Assembly: GCA_002440225.1 (NCBI GenBank)
Contig: DJSH01000077.1
Coordinates: 23,163-53,588, forward strand
DNA: 30,426 nt
Direction: 5' to 3'
Origin: Candidatus Segatella violae
GTDB taxonomy: Bacteria; Bacteroidota; Bacteroidia; Bacteroidales; Bacteroidaceae
This document shows positions 6,212 to 15,206 of this stretch, piece after piece. Every line of letters begins with the position of its first letter. Position 1 is the first letter of the stretch. Position numbers and translations under genes: made by a program. The notes under the pieces are model-generated. The model had not been told where the DNA came from. It did no database searches and saw only the letters and a list, made by a program, of their open reading frames with translations.

Positions 6212-8578
6212 ATGGAACAATACGATAATAACGAAGTCTTTGATGATTTCAAGCCAGCTGAGGATACGGCTGTTTTCGTTAATGAGTCTATCGGAAATGT
6301 GATAGAGAAGGAGTTGACGGAAGTAGAGCAGTTCAAGGAAGAGTTTGATGACCAGCTCTTGATGGCAGACAACCCAAAGGATAATTTAACGCAAATAATA
6401 GTTGGGTACATTCAGGGCTGTGGAGACGTAAACCAAGTGAATGTTTGCTCTTACAAGGCAAAGAATGGAGTGGCATTGGATGGCTGGGGATTCAATGGTG
6501 ATGAAGACCTTACTACCATCGACCTCTTCTTGACTATTTATGAAGACCCAAGCAATAGCTCAAAGATTTCGGCTAATGATTTGGATCGTCAGTTCAACTG
6601 GCTTCAGCGTTTCTATGACCAGTCGGTAAGTGGAACCATGTTGGGTAAGTTTATGGATGATACCAAAAGCGACCTTTATCAGGTGGCAGACCTCATTCAT
6701 AGCACCAGCAAGATAGACCGCATTCGTTTGTTCTTGCTTACCAATGCGATTGCTCCAGTCGGTTATGAGAAAGACAACATCGAGATAGGCGATGGTACGT
6801 CTTGCGAGTTTTATGTCTGGGATGCCAAGCGCATCATGCAACAAGATAATATTATCTCTGGTAGAAAACCTATCGTGGTAGATTTCGAGGGCGATTATAA
6901 TTGCACGTTGCCTTGTGTGCAGATGCCTGATGTCTCGGATAATGTGAAGTGCTATCTCTGCATCATCCCTGGTATGGTGCTTTCTCAAGTTTATCATAAA
7001 TACCATCAGCAGATATTGGAGATGAATGTACGTACTTTCCTCCAGTTCAAGGGAGCATCCAACAAAGGTATTCGCAATACTTTGATTGGTCATAAGGCTA
7101 CAGCCGTGGAACGCCGAAAGGGAGTCGAAGATTCTTTGCCAGAACCAGACATGTTCTTTGCCTACAACAATGGTATCTCTGCTACAGCCTCTGATGTGAA
7201 ACTCAACGAGGAAGGTACGGCGATAACCAAGATTAAGTCTTGGCAGATAGTGAATGGTGGTCAGACCACAGCTGCTATTAGTGCAGTGATGGGCATGAAG
7301 GATGTTGATCCTTCCCAATTGGCTACCGTTTATGTCGCAATGAAGATTTCGGTTGTAAAGGACAAGGATAATCTTTCTGTGATTGTGCCTAAGATTTCAC
7401 GTTTTGCCAATACGCAGTCGGCAGTCAAAAAGTCAGACTTCAATATCAACGAAGGCTTCTTGGTAGAGCTGGAACAGCAGTCACGTGAGAACTGGGTTCA
7501 GAATGCTTCAGGCAAACCTGTTAGCAAATGGTTCTTCGAGCGTACTCGTGGCCAGTATTTGGATAAGGCTAAACGCCAGAACTCCAGCAAGGCTGAAAAG
7601 GAATTCTATGCAGAATATCCAAAGAACCAAATGTTCGATAAGACCACGCTCTCCAAGTTTGTGATGAGTTGGGAGCAAGACCCATCTAGCGTTTGTAAGG
7701 GTGGCGAGAACAACTATACAAAGTTCTTTGATAAGATGAAGCGCAATGGTGCTCATTTTGACAAGACTCGTTATCAGCGCACGATAGCCAAGGCTATTCT
7801 TTTCAAGGCGATTGATGCTTTGTATGGTAAGGATGGCTTGGGCTTGCCAGGCTATAAGTCTAATATGGTAGCTTATACGTTGGCTTTACTTTCACTCAAT
7901 TCGGGCAGGGCATTGAACCTCGATGCCATTTGGAATGAGCAATGCGTAATAAGTCCTTCAGTCTATAACGAACTGACGCTGGACATTTATAATGTCTATG
8001 CCAAGTTGATTTGTGGTGCCGAGCATATTACGTACAAAGTGAAAGAATCCTATGTGGATGCCAATGGTAAGCGAAAGAACCATTACATGCCAAAGGAGAT
8101 TCCTCAAGAAGACATTGAGAGATTGAAGACAACGATGCTCTACAAGGTTCTTCTCTATGTAAAGAATATAGAACCGTTCATATACAAGCATTTGATTGAT
8201 GTGGATGAAGGTAAGAACATCAATGAGTGGACGAAATCTACTCTTTGCTGGGATGCACTGAAAACCAAGCAAACCAACGAGGGCGACAAGTATAAAATTT
8301 CTGCCGACTTGTTGGGTAGTACTGGCGACGTGGATGAGGAAATCACAGAAGGGCAGAAGAAAAAAATGGATGAGGTCAAGGAAGTTGACCCATCTAAATG
8401 GTTCGCTCTCAATAGATGGTCAAAGGAGAATCCTGGTGAACTGACACCTAAGGAACAAGCGTTCATTGGTCAAGTAGCTTTTGCTACTAAATGGAATCGT
8501 GCTTTGACCTACAAGCAGTCTAAATGGGCGCTCGATATTTATGAGAAAGCCGTAGATGCTGGCTGGAATGAAAATTAA
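6212..8578 (+). CDS. AIPR-family protein (abortive infection phage resistance)
   Basis: A 788-aa protein. The AIPR core (PF10592) is recognised by FAYNNGISATA (NNGI at 319-322) and QIVNGGQTTAAIS (345-357), with the family's usual spacing. It is followed by the conserved ISRFANTQSAVKKSDF stretch. The C-terminal 400 residues are mostly helical and end in a Trp-rich segment (KWNRALTYKQSKWALDIYEKA-like). The family was named from a lactococcal phage-resistance plasmid protein and is often found beside restriction-modification genes. Its biochemical activity is not settled. The gene is intact and starts a tight operon: the helicase gene begins 8 bases after its stop. Its base composition matches the helicase but not the methyltransferase. 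It probably acts as an effector or abortive arm alongside the restriction genes, which is inference from context. Confidence 0.88.
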   Translation: MEQYDNNEVFDDFKPAEDTAVFVNESIGNVIEKELTEVEQFKEEFDDQLLMADNPKDNLTQIIVGYIQGCGDVNQVNVCSYKAKNGVALDGWGFNGDEDLTTIDLFLTIYEDPSNSSKISANDLDRQFNWLQRFYDQSVSGTMLGKFMDDTKSDLYQVADLIHSTSKIDRIRLFLLTNAIAPVGYEKDNIEIGDGTSCEFYVWDAKRIMQQDNIISGRKPIVVDFEGDYNCTLPCVQMPDVSDNVKCYLCIIPGMVLSQVYHKYHQQILEMNVRTFLQFKGASNKGIRNTLIGHKATAVERRKGVEDSLPEPDMFFAYNNGISATASDVKLNEEGTAITKIKSWQIVNGGQTTAAISAVMGMKDVDPSQLATVYVAMKISVVKDKDNLSVIVPKISRFANTQSAVKKSDFNINEGFLVELEQQSRENWVQNASGKPVSKWFFERTRGQYLDKAKRQNSSKAEKEFYAEYPKNQMFDKTTLSKFVMSWEQDPSSVCKGGENNYTKFFDKMKRNGAHFDKTRYQRTIAKAILFKAIDALYGKDGLGLPGYKSNMVAYTLALLSLNSGRALNLDAIWNEQCVISPSVYNELTLDIYNVYAKLICGAEHITYKVKESYVDANGKRKNHYMPKEIPQEDIERLKTTMLYKVLLYVKNIEPFIYKHLIDVDEGKNINEWTKSTLCWDALKTKQTNEGDKYKISADLLGSTGDVDEEITEGQKKKMDEVKEVDPSKWFALNRWSKENPGELTPKEQAFIGQVAFATKWNRALTYKQSKWALDIYEKAVDAGWNEN

Positions 8579-8586
8579 GAAAATAA

Positions 8587-10248
8587 ATGATAACAGATAA
8601 AGACACATATCTTGACGAGGAAGTTGAGAAGGTGGAACCCTTCGAACGACCTGCCATCCGATTCTCTCACATAGAGTCGGATGATACAGGCTTGCGTCCT
8701 TATCAGGCGGAGATGAAACATAATGTCTATGGTCTTTGGGACAATATAGACAATGTGATGCTCCAAATGCCGACAGGTACCGGCAAGACGATAGTCTTTA
8801 CTTCTGTTGTAAAGGACATCTTGCGATGGTGCAATCTCAATAGCAAGGATTCCAAGATTCTGATAGTGGCCCATCGTCGGGAACTGATACGTCAAGCTAG
8901 CAGGAAACTCGGTGATATTCCTCATGGTCTCATCGTAAGTGGTGAGAAATTGGAAATGGGCAAGCCTGTACAAGTGGCTTCCATCCAAACATTCATGAGT
9001 CGTAGAAACTATGAGCAGATGCGTCGAGAGCGATTTGACTTTATCATCATAGATGAGGCTCACCACTGCATGGCTCCAGGTTACCAAAAGCTTTGGGACA
9101 TGTTTCCGAACAGCAAAAAGCTGGGAGTGACAGCCACGCCTTGGCGTATGAGTCATTGCGGCTTTACTTCCCTGTTTGGCGACATCGTCTTGGCGAAGAG
9201 CATCGAATGGTTTGTCAATCAAGGTTATCTAGCCAACTATGATTACATCAGTATCAAGCCCAACTCGGAAGTGCAACATGCCATCAACGGCATCGAACGG
9301 ATGGGAGCGGATGGCGATTACTTGGACTCAGAGTTGAGTGCGGTGATGGATAAGGCAAAAATACGTGCAGGACTCTATAAAAGCTATGCCAAGTATGCCA
9401 AAGGCAAGAAAGGTATCATCTATGCCATCGACCGCAATCATGCCAATCATATTTGTGAACTGTATGCCACGAAAGGTGTTAGCATCTGTATGATAGATGG
9501 CACGACTCCTACCAGTGAGCGAGAACAAAAGATAGCTGAGTTTGCCAATGGAGAGATAGAGGTCATTGTAAATGTCAACATCTTTTCCGAAGGCTTTGAT
9601 TGCCCCGATATAGAATTCATCCAGTTGGCACGACCAACGAAATCTTTGTCACTCTATCTCCAGCAGGTAGGAAGAGGACTTAGAATTTCCAAAGGGAAAG
9701 GAACAACGGTTATTCTCGACAACGTAGGACTGTATAATCGGTTTGGAACCCCGATGGCAAATCGTCATTGGCGATACCATTTCCTCGGAACAGATGGGAA
9801 CGAAGGTTACAACGATGGCTCAGGTATCAAGCGAGACTTGATTCTCGATTCCGATACGGAATATGAGCCAGACTACTCTGAGGATGATGAGGAAATGGTG
9901 GTTGTGGAACATGCGGAAGGAAATAGTCAGGTTCGCCCTGATGAGGCAAACAAGGCAGCTGGCTTGTCAGAATACAATGTGTTTCGCAAGAATGGTCTGT
10001 ATGGAATCTGCAATCATAACAACAGGGTGATAGTTCCACCCATTTACGAGGAGATGCATCCATGCCACAATGGGTATATCCCATTTAAGCAAAACGGAAA
10101 GTGGGGAATCCTGCTTACCAATGGAACGGTGAAGGTGAAGCCAAAATACTTCAATATCGGGCCGTTCATCAACGATAAAGCTGTTGTGCAGAATACTGCT
10201 GATAGCGAGGAATATTATATCAATGGAAAATTAGAAAGGATAAAATAA
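8587..10248 (+). CDS. SF2 DEAD/DEAH-box helicase with C-terminal WG repeats
   Basis: A 553-aa protein. Motifs in order: LRPYQ, Walker A MPTGTGKT (61-68), IVAHRREL (Ia), DEAH (156-159), TAT (182-184), and a C-terminal RecA domain with FSEGFDCPD and QQVGRGLR (motifs V and VI). This places it with the RecQ/SSL2-like restriction helicases (type III ResIII). After an acidic linker (about 415-455) comes a WG-repeat tail: KNGLYGICN, PPIYEEM, QNGKWGILL, VKPKYFNIG. WG repeats usually mediate binding, and a helicase-WG fusion is unusual. There is no nuclease domain in the protein. It lies 8 bases after the AIPR gene and 3 bases before the methyltransferase gene. It could translocate on phage DNA for the AIPR protein or for the McrB/LlaJI nuclease. 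Confidence 0.9.
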   Translation: MITDKDTYLDEEVEKVEPFERPAIRFSHIESDDTGLRPYQAEMKHNVYGLWDNIDNVMLQMPTGTGKTIVFTSVVKDILRWCNLNSKDSKILIVAHRRELIRQASRKLGDIPHGLIVSGEKLEMGKPVQVASIQTFMSRRNYEQMRRERFDFIIIDEAHHCMAPGYQKLWDMFPNSKKLGVTATPWRMSHCGFTSLFGDIVLAKSIEWFVNQGYLANYDYISIKPNSEVQHAINGIERMGADGDYLDSELSAVMDKAKIRAGLYKSYAKYAKGKKGIIYAIDRNHANHICELYATKGVSICMIDGTTPTSEREQKIAEFANGEIEVIVNVNIFSEGFDCPDIEFIQLARPTKSLSLYLQQVGRGLRISKGKGTTVILDNVGLYNRFGTPMANRHWRYHFLGTDGNEGYNDGSGIKRDLILDSDTEYEPDYSEDDEEMVVVEHAEGNSQVRPDEANKAAGLSEYNVFRKNGLYGICNHNNRVIVPPIYEEMHPCHNGYIPFKQNGKWGILLTNGTVKVKPKYFNIGPFINDKAVVQNTADSEEYYINGKLERIK

Positions 10249-10251
10249 ATA

Positions 10252-11550
10252 ATGGCTACTGTAGAAAAAGACATAAAGGAAGAAAGTGCAAAGATAAAAG
10301 CAGTAAAGCGTATCGTCCGAAAACGAGCGGAGAATTTGGATGATAAGGAAATCTTGCCAACTCCCATCTCTGATGGACCAAATTGGAAAGATTTGACATT
10401 CTCTCATCCTGAGCGTTGTGTCAGACTGGGAACTCTTTTTAGTGGTATAGGAGCTATAGAACATGCTTTTCAACGTTTAGGCTTGAACCATAAGATTGTT
10501 TTTGCAGGTGATATAGAGCCAAAATGTAAGACGAGTTATTTTGCAAACTATAAGATTAACGAAGAAGATTGGTTTACCGATATTCGTGAGTTTGATGCTA
10601 CGAAATACAAAGGTAAGGTCGATTTTATCGTAGGTGGTGCTCCTTGTCAGGCATTCTCTATGGTTGGTCATAGACTCGGTTTTGAAGATGCAAGAGGAAC
10701 TTTGTTTTATGAGTTTGCTCGTGTCGTAAAAGAAACAGAGCCAAAAGTCTTCCTTTTTGAGAATGTTCGTGGATTGCTTAGTCATGATAAAGGCAGAACT
10801 TGGCACGTTATTCATGATATATTCGAGGAATTGGGTTATGATGTGAAGTTTAGAGTGCTTAATAGTTGTGATTATGGTATTCCCCAGCATCGTGAAAGAG
10901 TATTCTGTTTGGGATTTAAAAAGCCAACCGACTTTAAGTTTCCTGCTCCAATCAAGTTGGAATACAAAATGTATGATTTCTTAGAAGATTACATTGATAC
11001 AAAGTATTTCTTGAAGGAAAAGGGAATTAAGTTTGTGACAAGTCATAAAAACAGAGAAAAAAGCTATACTCAGATAAATGGAGATGTGGCTCTTTGCCAA
11101 AAGAGAAATCAAGAATTTAATTGGCATGGAGATTTCGTTTATCACCCAGACTCTGAGTTGACTCCAACAAATGAGGCGTTTGATGAATTTGTCTTCGATG
11201 TGCATGATGTGGAAGAAAAATATTATCTTTCAGATAAAGTAGCCAAGTATGTGTTGGCTGGAGGAACCAAAAACTTCAAAACATCAACAAAGACGGATTT
11301 GGATGTAGCTAGACCTCTTTTGCAGTCAATGCATAAAATGCACAGAGCTGGTGTGGACAATTATGTAACTCATAAAGGAAGAATACGTAAGTTGACTCCT
11401 CGGGAGTGTCATCGTTTAATGGGATTTAAGGATTCCTATAAAATTGTTGTATGTGATACGGCTGCTTACCAGCAAGCAGGTAATAGTATAGTGGTAGATG
11501 TACTTATTGCACTGTTGAAGCAGATGGATATTACACAATATGGTGTTTGA
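10252..11550 (+). CDS. C5-cytosine DNA methyltransferase
   Basis: A 432-aa protein that transfers a methyl group from S-adenosylmethionine to carbon 5 of cytosine. All main motifs are present: FSGIG (63-67, motif I), GGAPCQAFS with catalytic C132 (motif IV), ENV (170-172, motif VI), QHRERV (212-217, motif VIII), TPRECHRLMGF (about 388-398, motif IX) and QAGNS (about 411-415, motif X). The target-recognition region lies between motifs VIII and IX and spans about 150 residues. A basic 55-residue N-terminal extension precedes motif I. The stop codon overlaps a possible start of the next gene. By hand count its first part is about 38-42% GC and later parts about 35%, compared with about 48% for the helicase. 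It is the natural self-marking partner of the McrB/LlaJI nuclease; LlaJI itself uses two such enzymes. Confidence 0.96.
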   Translation: MATVEKDIKEESAKIKAVKRIVRKRAENLDDKEILPTPISDGPNWKDLTFSHPERCVRLGTLFSGIGAIEHAFQRLGLNHKIVFAGDIEPKCKTSYFANYKINEEDWFTDIREFDATKYKGKVDFIVGGAPCQAFSMVGHRLGFEDARGTLFYEFARVVKETEPKVFLFENVRGLLSHDKGRTWHVIHDIFEELGYDVKFRVLNSCDYGIPQHRERVFCLGFKKPTDFKFPAPIKLEYKMYDFLEDYIDTKYFLKEKGIKFVTSHKNREKSYTQINGDVALCQKRNQEFNWHGDFVYHPDSELTPTNEAFDEFVFDVHDVEEKYYLSDKVAKYVLAGGTKNFKTSTKTDLDVARPLLQSMHKMHRAGVDNYVTHKGRIRKLTPRECHRLMGFKDSYKIVVCDTAAYQQAGNSIVVDVLIALLKQMDITQYGV

Positions 11551-11551
11551 T

Positions 11552-12103
11552 ATGGCAAATCGTATATTTAGATATATTGATGATTGGGCATCTATTAGGC
11601 TGGTTGACAGCTTTGTTAAAGACAACAAGGCTGGCACTGGTAATGGGGAGGCGAGTCTTTATCTAGGAAGTAAAAAAGACCCTGACATATTTTCTTTCTT
11701 TGGAGTAGAGGCATTTGATGTTCATTGCTTGATGATGAGGGATGATGTGTTGGAATATATGGCTTCTGTTAAGCAAGAATATGTGACTCACAGGTTCAAT
11801 TATCGAAATGATGTAAACTTAGGAACATGGCAGGCTTTATATAATGAAGTTTGTCAGCTTCCTGAAGAGCTAGAATTTAACCTGACTAGGAAAAGGTTAA
11901 ATGATAGAACAGGAAGGGTTTATGCTCAGGAATTGTCATATAAGCGTTCTAATCCTGATATAAATAAAGCTCCAAGAGCTTATGCGTATAATTTAATTAG
12001 GCGTATCGCTATACCAGAAGTGACATTCTTAATGCTCACAAAAGCCAGTGACGATGGCTCTGAAATGTATGCTAAGATATATTACGACCCAGAAAACGAA
12101 TAA
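11552..12103 (+). CDS. Unrecognised 183-aa protein between methyltransferase and McrB
   Basis: I chose the ATG at 11552, one base after the methyltransferase stop (183 aa). The ATG at 11540, overlapping that gene, would add MVFD and is also possible (187 aa). The protein is soluble, with no membrane segment, Cys cluster or nucleotide-binding motif. It has a basic central part (FNLTRKRLNDRTGR, ELSYKRSNPD) followed by a hydrophobic strand-rich segment (IRRIAIPEVTFLMLTKAS). The shape would allow a nucleic-acid-binding subunit, but I recognise no family. It is AT-rich like the methyltransferase and the start of the McrB gene, which begins 2 bases after its stop. Its place inside the operon suggests a fixed role in restriction, such as target recognition or control. 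Confidence 0.85.
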   Translation: MANRIFRYIDDWASIRLVDSFVKDNKAGTGNGEASLYLGSKKDPDIFSFFGVEAFDVHCLMMRDDVLEYMASVKQEYVTHRFNYRNDVNLGTWQALYNEVCQLPEELEFNLTRKRLNDRTGRVYAQELSYKRSNPDINKAPRAYAYNLIRRIAIPEVTFLMLTKASDDGSEMYAKIYYDPENE

Positions 12104-12105
12104 TT

Positions 12106-14622
12106 ATGGCAGATATAATATGTAGATGGCGAAATGGTACTCCAAGGACGGTAGTGGAATTAGTTAATTCATTACCTCATGAAGTTATGCCCATATCACA
12201 ATTCCGAAAGGAAATGAATGATAAATGGAATGGTGATTTCTTTCATACTCCTTATCAATTAGCTTGCCAGTTGGCTTTGTATTGTGAAGCTGAGGACGGA
12301 ATGTATTATCCACGGTTTGACCATGATATTGATGAGGCTGAGGCTCATCGGTATTTGGAGTTATGGATTAATCGCTATTATATTCCTAATCCTTATGTGG
12401 CAAGCGATGGCTTCAAGGATTTGGAATGCCCTACATATTTAATGAAATCGTTGTATGACTATGTGTCGAAACATCCTGGATGTGATTATGCGACAGCCTA
12501 TCATGCATGCTTTCATGATGTCGCTAAAAACAACGATGATATTGTTCGCAATTATATAAACCGTTTTTCTAAGGTTCTTTCTTTTTCGAAAGATGGAACA
12601 TTGTCAACAACAGATATTAACGCCAAGCAATTCTTTAGCTTTATGGATAGAAATAATAAAAAAGAGTTTTTCGATACTTTCAGTTTGGAGAATGAGAAGT
12701 GTTTGATGGATAGTTATCTCGAAAAGGATATAGAGGAAAAAAAGCAAATGTTTTATGAGTACTTGAAATCAACAGGGTTAGCTGAATCTTCTTGCAAGCA
12801 ATATGCTTTTACTCACCCTTTTCATGAAGAAGTAATAAATATAGTACAGGAGGTTGCTCATAAAAACAGCCTGTTTGATGTTATAGATGGTTGGCAAGTT
12901 AAGAATATCCATAAGCAAGTATGTGCTTTGGAAGGAAACAAAAAGCAAGGAAATGCTTGGTCGGCAACAGTTTCAAACTATAAAAACTTCTTGGATTATC
13001 TTGAAGTTGGCGTAAGTTCAGAAGAAGTTAAGAAAAATGTTCAAAATGAGATAGGTGCATATCCTGAAACAGATTATGTCAAGTTTAAGCATCTTCTTGA
13101 GTATTTCTGTGCTCATTTGCAGTATGTTGTGACTAACGACAAAAATACACTTGGATATGAAGAATATCTAAAGAAATATGTTGATAGTGGAAGTTTCAAA
13201 AAAGCTGGGCAAGGATATAAAGGAGATAATATTCAAAAACAGATAGCAAACTGGGAACAATTTTCAGAAGGAAGAATTTGCATCAGCGTTTATGGAAGCA
13301 GTTATAAGGGATTGGCTACCTACTTGCATTGGGATAGTACCCCACACAATGTTATCGCTAATTGGAAAGGTAATGACATCTTAACGCTGCAACTTTTAGA
13401 TTATAACGATTCTACCAAAGAGCGTGAGCCGCTGAATGTGAAATTCTCTTTGAAAGAATTAGGGTTGTATGATGGTAAGGGAACTAATACTAATATTAAA
13501 GTGTTCTTTGATGAATTTGTCAAGTTATTAAAGAAAGAGACAAAGGCTTTTACTATAGATGATTGTCCTGAAGAAAATGCCGTTTCAGAACCTCTTTCCT
13601 TCACCTCTTCCCACCCTCGCCAAATCATTTATTACGGTGCCCCAGGCACAGGCAAGTCGCATACCATCAAGAAGGAGGAGGACGAAGGTAAGATTACTTG
13701 CATTCGTACCACATTCCACCCTGACAGCGACTATGCTACTTTTGTGGGATGCTATAAGCCGCATAAAATCAAGAACTCAGATAATTTGACATACGAGTTC
13801 GTGGAACAGGCGTTCCTCTCTGCCTACAAGCAGGCTTGGATGAATCCGAAAGAGGAAATCGCTCTCGTCATTGAGGAGATAAACCGTGGCAACTGCGCCC
13901 AAGTGTTCGGCGACATCTTCCAGCTTCTCGACAGAGACGAGGACGGATGGAGTACTTATCCTATCAAGGCAGATACCGATATCGCCGAGCATCTAGCAGA
14001 AAGCCGTATTCAGGCTTATGCTGAAACGATGAAGGATAGATTCGGCAAGGATAAGGAGGGCAACGAGAAATATCCTGATAGAAATTGGTTCGAATTCATG
14101 GCGTTGCCTCCTAACATGAGCATCCTCGCCACGATGAACACCAGCGACCAGAGTCTTTTCCCTATCGACTCTGCCTTCAAGCGCCGCTGGGACTGGAGAT
14201 ATATCCCTATCTGCCAAGGTAAGAGCAATGGCGAGGATGGAAAGCAGGAAGGCGAATTTCTGGACTGGACCATCGAAACATCGGCTGAGAACAATAGCTG
14301 GTGGGACTTTCTGTGTGCCATCAATGGTATCATCGAATCTACCACCCATTCCGAGGACAAGGAGCTCGGTTTCTTCTTCTGCAAGGCTAACAAGGAGGGC
14401 GTGATTTCTGCCGAGAAGTTCGTCAACAAGGTGGTGTTCTATCTCTGGACGGATGTGTTCAAGACCTATGGCTTCCGCTCCGATATCTTCGATAAGGATG
14501 CTGATGGTAAGGAGAAAATAGCCTTCAAGGACTTCTTCAACAAGGAGACTGGGGAGCCGAATGGCGAAACCGTGAAACTGTTTGTGGAGAATGTGATGAA
14601 GCACCTGCCAAAGGAAGGGTAA
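12106..14622 (+). CDS. McrB/LlaJI.R1-like AAA+ GTPase of a methylation-linked restriction system
   Basis: An 838-aa protein. The C-terminal third is an McrB-type AAA+ motor: Walker A GAPGTGKS (511-518), Walker B and signature IEEINRGN (E590, E591, N593, R594), MNTSD (677-681) and the arginine region FPIDSAFKRRWDW (about 685-697). McrB proteins form hexamers that use GTP to drive their partner nuclease. The first 500 residues are the recognition part: a helical stretch, and at about 335-495 a domain (GQGYKGDNIQKQIANWEQF) resembling the MrcB_N type. Base composition changes sharply near 13,590, at the border of the two halves: a hand count gives about 28% GC for 13441-13560 and 50% for 13621-13740. 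Its nuclease partner is the gene at 15207, from which it is separated by a small insert. Confidence 0.93.
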   Translation: MADIICRWRNGTPRTVVELVNSLPHEVMPISQFRKEMNDKWNGDFFHTPYQLACQLALYCEAEDGMYYPRFDHDIDEAEAHRYLELWINRYYIPNPYVASDGFKDLECPTYLMKSLYDYVSKHPGCDYATAYHACFHDVAKNNDDIVRNYINRFSKVLSFSKDGTLSTTDINAKQFFSFMDRNNKKEFFDTFSLENEKCLMDSYLEKDIEEKKQMFYEYLKSTGLAESSCKQYAFTHPFHEEVINIVQEVAHKNSLFDVIDGWQVKNIHKQVCALEGNKKQGNAWSATVSNYKNFLDYLEVGVSSEEVKKNVQNEIGAYPETDYVKFKHLLEYFCAHLQYVVTNDKNTLGYEEYLKKYVDSGSFKKAGQGYKGDNIQKQIANWEQFSEGRICISVYGSSYKGLATYLHWDSTPHNVIANWKGNDILTLQLLDYNDSTKEREPLNVKFSLKELGLYDGKGTNTNIKVFFDEFVKLLKKETKAFTIDDCPEENAVSEPLSFTSSHPRQIIYYGAPGTGKSHTIKKEEDEGKITCIRTTFHPDSDYATFVGCYKPHKIKNSDNLTYEFVEQAFLSAYKQAWMNPKEEIALVIEEINRGNCAQVFGDIFQLLDRDEDGWSTYPIKADTDIAEHLAESRIQAYAETMKDRFGKDKEGNEKYPDRNWFEFMALPPNMSILATMNTSDQSLFPIDSAFKRRWDWRYIPICQGKSNGEDGKQEGEFLDWTIETSAENNSWWDFLCAINGIIESTTHSEDKELGFFFCKANKEGVISAEKFVNKVVFYLWTDVFKTYGFRSDIFDKDADGKEKIAFKDFFNKETGEPNGETVKLFVENVMKHLPKEG

Positions 14623-14677
14623 AAGGTTCTTGATTTATCTTTTTTCATGGTGTTGCAAACAAATAGTTTAAAGAATA

Positions 14678-14709
14678 TTTGGTGATTTGGCGCAAATGAT
14701 GTATTTTTG
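14678..14709 (+). promoter_or_regulatory. Promoter for the small insert genes
   Basis: TTTG (14678-14681), a spacer of exactly 20 bases, then TATTTTTG (14702-14709). It lies in the gap after the McrB gene, so the insert, and possibly the LlaJI-type nuclease gene, can be transcribed independently of the operon. Confidence 0.7.
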
Positions 14710-14793
14710 CAGTAACAATTTCAGTCACATCTCTTCTTGAGAGTGTACAAGGGTGGATTTTTTAGTAGATAATAATTAAGAAAGGAACAAGTT

Positions 14794-14946
14794 ATGAAAT
14801 ATGAAGCAGTAAAATATAATAGTCGTGAAGAGGCTTTGGCTGCTTTACGTCGTATGGTTCAACGTAAGAAAGAATGGGAAAAGAAAGTTCAGGAGGAATT
14901 TGCGATAGCACGTAAGGAGGCGGAAAATTGCTATGCAAATCTTTAA
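14794..14946 (+). CDS. 50-aa highly charged helical protein
   Basis: The start at 14794 follows AAAGGAAC, a fair ribosome-binding site. The product is almost entirely one predicted helix, with REEALAALRRMVQRKKEWEK at its centre, and is rich in Lys, Arg and Glu. Its stop overlaps the next start by 14 bases, so the two are translationally coupled. A small charged helical protein coupled to a slightly larger partner recalls toxin-antitoxin or accessory pairs, but neither is a known toxin family. It lies between the McrB gene and its nuclease gene. Confidence 0.7.
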   Translation: MKYEAVKYNSREEALAALRRMVQRKKEWEKKVQEEFAIARKEAENCYANL

Positions 14947-15190
14947 TTTGACACGTTTGAATTTTCATTCTCCTTATAAGGTTTGGGTTGAGAATGGTGC
15001 TTATAAGTTTATAACAGACTATGGGGTGCAATATCGTATGGAATTTGCACCCAACCAGGATATTTGGGAGAATGGAGCTTATGAGTTTGGCATTCTTAAC
15101 GAGAATAAGAAAAGTTCTCCTAATGATTCCAAGGTGAAGGAAACTGTACAATGTGTGATAGAAGAGTTTTTTAGTCATAAGCCTGAATAG
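14933..15190 (+). CDS. DUF6169-like protein, probably truncated at its C-terminus
   Basis: 85 aa. The stretch YKFITDYGVQYRMEFAP, followed by YEFGILNE, SSPNDSKVKETV and VIEEFF, matches my memory of the DUF6169 family, a Bacteroidota family of unknown function. As I recall, members continue after the EEFF helix with a further conserved region of 50 or more residues that is missing here; the stop comes 16 bases before the nuclease gene. The end of the gene may have been lost where the flanking DNA was joined. A good ribosome-binding site, AAGGAGG (14914-14920), lies inside the upstream small gene. Base composition is AT-rich, unlike the GC-richer nuclease gene that follows. Confidence 0.75.
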   Translation: MQIFNLTRLNFHSPYKVWVENGAYKFITDYGVQYRMEFAPNQDIWENGAYEFGILNENKKSSPNDSKVKETVQCVIEEFFSHKPE

Positions 15191-15206
15191 ATAATATTAT
15201 CTGATA

